Notes under the pieces: generated by a model
What the model was told of the DNA's origin: nothing
What the model saw: the letters and a program-made list of their open reading frames with translations, nothing else
The model's database searches: none
Made by a program: the position numbers and the translations under genes
Part shown: one piece after another, positions 63,901 to 64,000 of the stretch
Numbering within the stretch: the first letter of the stretch is position 1
Layout: each line of letters begins with the position of its first letter
NCBI GenBank assembly: GCA_025353765.1
Contig: JANXOD010000035.1
Coordinates: 62,001 to 126,000 of the forward strand
Source of the DNA: Sphingobacteriales bacterium
Lineage (GTDB): Bacteria > Bacteroidota > Bacteroidia > Sphingobacteriales > Sphingobacteriaceae
Direction of reading: 5' to 3'
Length of the DNA stretch: 64,000 nucleotides

Positions 63901-64000
63901 ACCAGGTGTTACTGCGAATGGGCAACCTAATACAACAAGAGTAGCGAATTCAAATTATGGAGCTTATGGTTATAGTATTAACCCGGATGCAGCATTTATT
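60992..64000 (+). CDS. SusC/RagA family TonB-linked outer-membrane protein, 3' partial
   Basis: The frame starts at the ATG at 60992 (MKRLLQSFFLMLFVAVQALA, signal peptide ending ALAQ) and stays open for 1003 codons to the window end. Domains are the same as in the protein at 56054: CarboxypepD_reg-like (~23-105), plug (~110-245: SGLEIRQNNALGAS, DGVPVNND, LKGAAASALYGSRGSNGVILI) and barrel. It is a tandem duplicate of that gene: long nearly identical runs such as REWWQVNTDIKEQK and TPIYWDNPYFVRYQ occur in the same order. It differs by a ~15-residue insertion (around YYQNKNVPKGSALYKRFLY) near position 285. About 60-70 C-terminal residues and a SusD partner probably lie beyond the window. Confidence 0.95.
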   Translation, partial: MKRLLQSFFLMLFVAVQALAQERNVTGTVTAKEDGLPLPGVSVKVSGTQIGTQTGSDGKFSLRVPSSNSSLQFTYISYKTQTVTIGSDNTVNISLSQDSKQLGEVVVTALGLTKTRNQVAYAAQQVSGDELSKNRSTNILSNFSGKVSGLEIRQNNALGASTNVILRGVKSITGNNQALFVIDGVPVNNDNTNGSTQKQGGGGYDYGNPAADVNPDDIASVTVLKGAAASALYGSRGSNGVILINTKKGGNGLGITFNSGVSIGFVDESTFATYQKEYGGGYGAYYQNKNVPKGSALYKRFLYRDINGDGTKDYVFPTTEDASYGAEFDPKLMVYQWDAFEKTSPNFGKATPWVGAANDPKTFFETPVSDNQSILITNGNDKGTFKLGYNRSNENGILANSTMNKNSVDFGGTYNITPKLTAGASVNYYNTNGLGRYGTGYDGANGRNVMTNFREWWQVNTDIKEQKDAYFRTGGKNATWNYSDITDPTPIYWDNPYFVRYQNYETDTRNRYLGNTTLNFKATEWLNILGRISLDTYSQIQEERKALGSVGVPYYSRNNKSFNETNYDLLANINKDLSSQFNFKALLGTNIRKQHTETVSSITNGGLIVAGIYSLSNSASAPNAPLEFDGRKEVDGVFAGTTLTYKNMLALDGTIRRDASSTLPKGNNVYYYPSVSLGFTFSELMKTSDWLSYGKLRANYAQVGSDADFYSVNDTYTISPPFGGSPQVAVPTTKNNENLRPERTSSSEVGLEMSFLKNRLGFDATYYKTSTIDQILPVTISTATGYSSKFLNSGTVENKGIELSLNGTPVQTKNLTWKITANWSRNRNKVTELFKDGTGQQATNLQLGSFQGGITANASLGEPYGMLRGTDFVYLDGQKVVGANGNYLKTATSNVAIGNPNANWIGGINNSFSYKGISLGFLVDIRDGGSVFSTDMYYGLATGLYPETAGLNDLGNPSRNSIANGGGFIRPGVTANGQPNTTRVANSNYGAYGYSINPDAAFI

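Noticed and set aside
1-64000. tRNA, rRNA, integrase or transposase genes
   Set aside because: No tRNA cloverleaf or TTCGAATC-type T-loops, no rRNA-like tract and no transposase/integrase motifs were noticed in the gaps; this was by eye, and a tRNAscan/Infernal run would be decisive.

Overview
The window is 64 kb of AT-rich bacterial chromosome from a member of the Bacteroidota, most likely a low-GC Sphingobacteriales/Sphingobacteriaceae relative. The evidence is: SusC/SusD pairs, a type IX secretion (T9SS) C-terminal sorting domain, the gliding lipoprotein GldH, a DUF4270 lipoprotein, TonB-linked carboxypeptidase-regulatory-like receptors, long Lys/Glu/Pro-rich IF-2, many short lipoprotein signal peptides, and promoters of the TTTG-N19-TAnnTTTG type instead of TTGACA/TATAAT. 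No tRNA, rRNA, CRISPR array, integrase or transposase was seen.

Layout. 1-3.4 kb: 3' part of a secreted HEIGH-type metalloprotease with tectonin-like repeats, then an MsbA-like ABC exporter. 3.4-9.4 kb (minus): a GT10 fucosyltransferase-like gene behind the translation/transcription operon rimP-nusA-infB, with a consensus promoter and a leader terminator hairpin. 9.5-15 kb: lipoprotein / YvlD-like membrane protein divergent pair, then the minus-strand run acyl-CoA dehydrogenase - TlpA-like lipoprotein - M1 aminopeptidase. 15.3-22.3 kb: XRE regulator, heptose adenylyltransferase and flippase-like protein, panC, a one-domain glycogen-synthase-like protein, DUF4270 lipoprotein and glmS. 22.3-24.3 kb: two small HTH regulators flanking a 546-bp gap that holds a 21-bp-period tandem array, then a membrane protein and rbfA. 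24.4-33.4 kb: M14 peptidase, rhomboid protease, several hypothetical/lipoproteins, dipeptide epimerase, prohibitin-like protein, rhodanese and DUF4407 protein. 33.6-40.2 kb: T9SS cargo beta-helix protein, urocanate hydratase, and a His/Cys-rich small protein followed by a ZnuD-like TonB receptor. 40.7-45.3 kb: holB-ricT-gldH operon, a second 21-bp-period array with a REP-like palindrome, and murF. 45.5-55.2 kb: large M14 peptidase, two convergent paralogous outer-membrane receptors, and PadR-PspC. 55.5-64 kb: a small lipoprotein and a nutrient-uptake locus with SusC-SusD-SusC, the second SusC being cut by the window end.

The genes are mostly core housekeeping and envelope functions. The least explained signals are non-coding: (i) two copies of a long dyad element (14-bp arms exactly 49 bp apart) at 9934-9996 and 32183-32245, each with its conserved end about 20-27 bp upstream of a start codon in a divergent intergenic region, which suggests a shared regulatory or RNA element; (ii) two unrelated-sequence tandem arrays that both have a strict 21-bp period (22834-22980 and 43756-43964); and (iii) a hairpin-plus-U-tract that begins almost at the predicted transcription start of the rimP-nusA-infB operon. 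Two adjacent genes (flippase-like and panC) appear to use TTG start codons.
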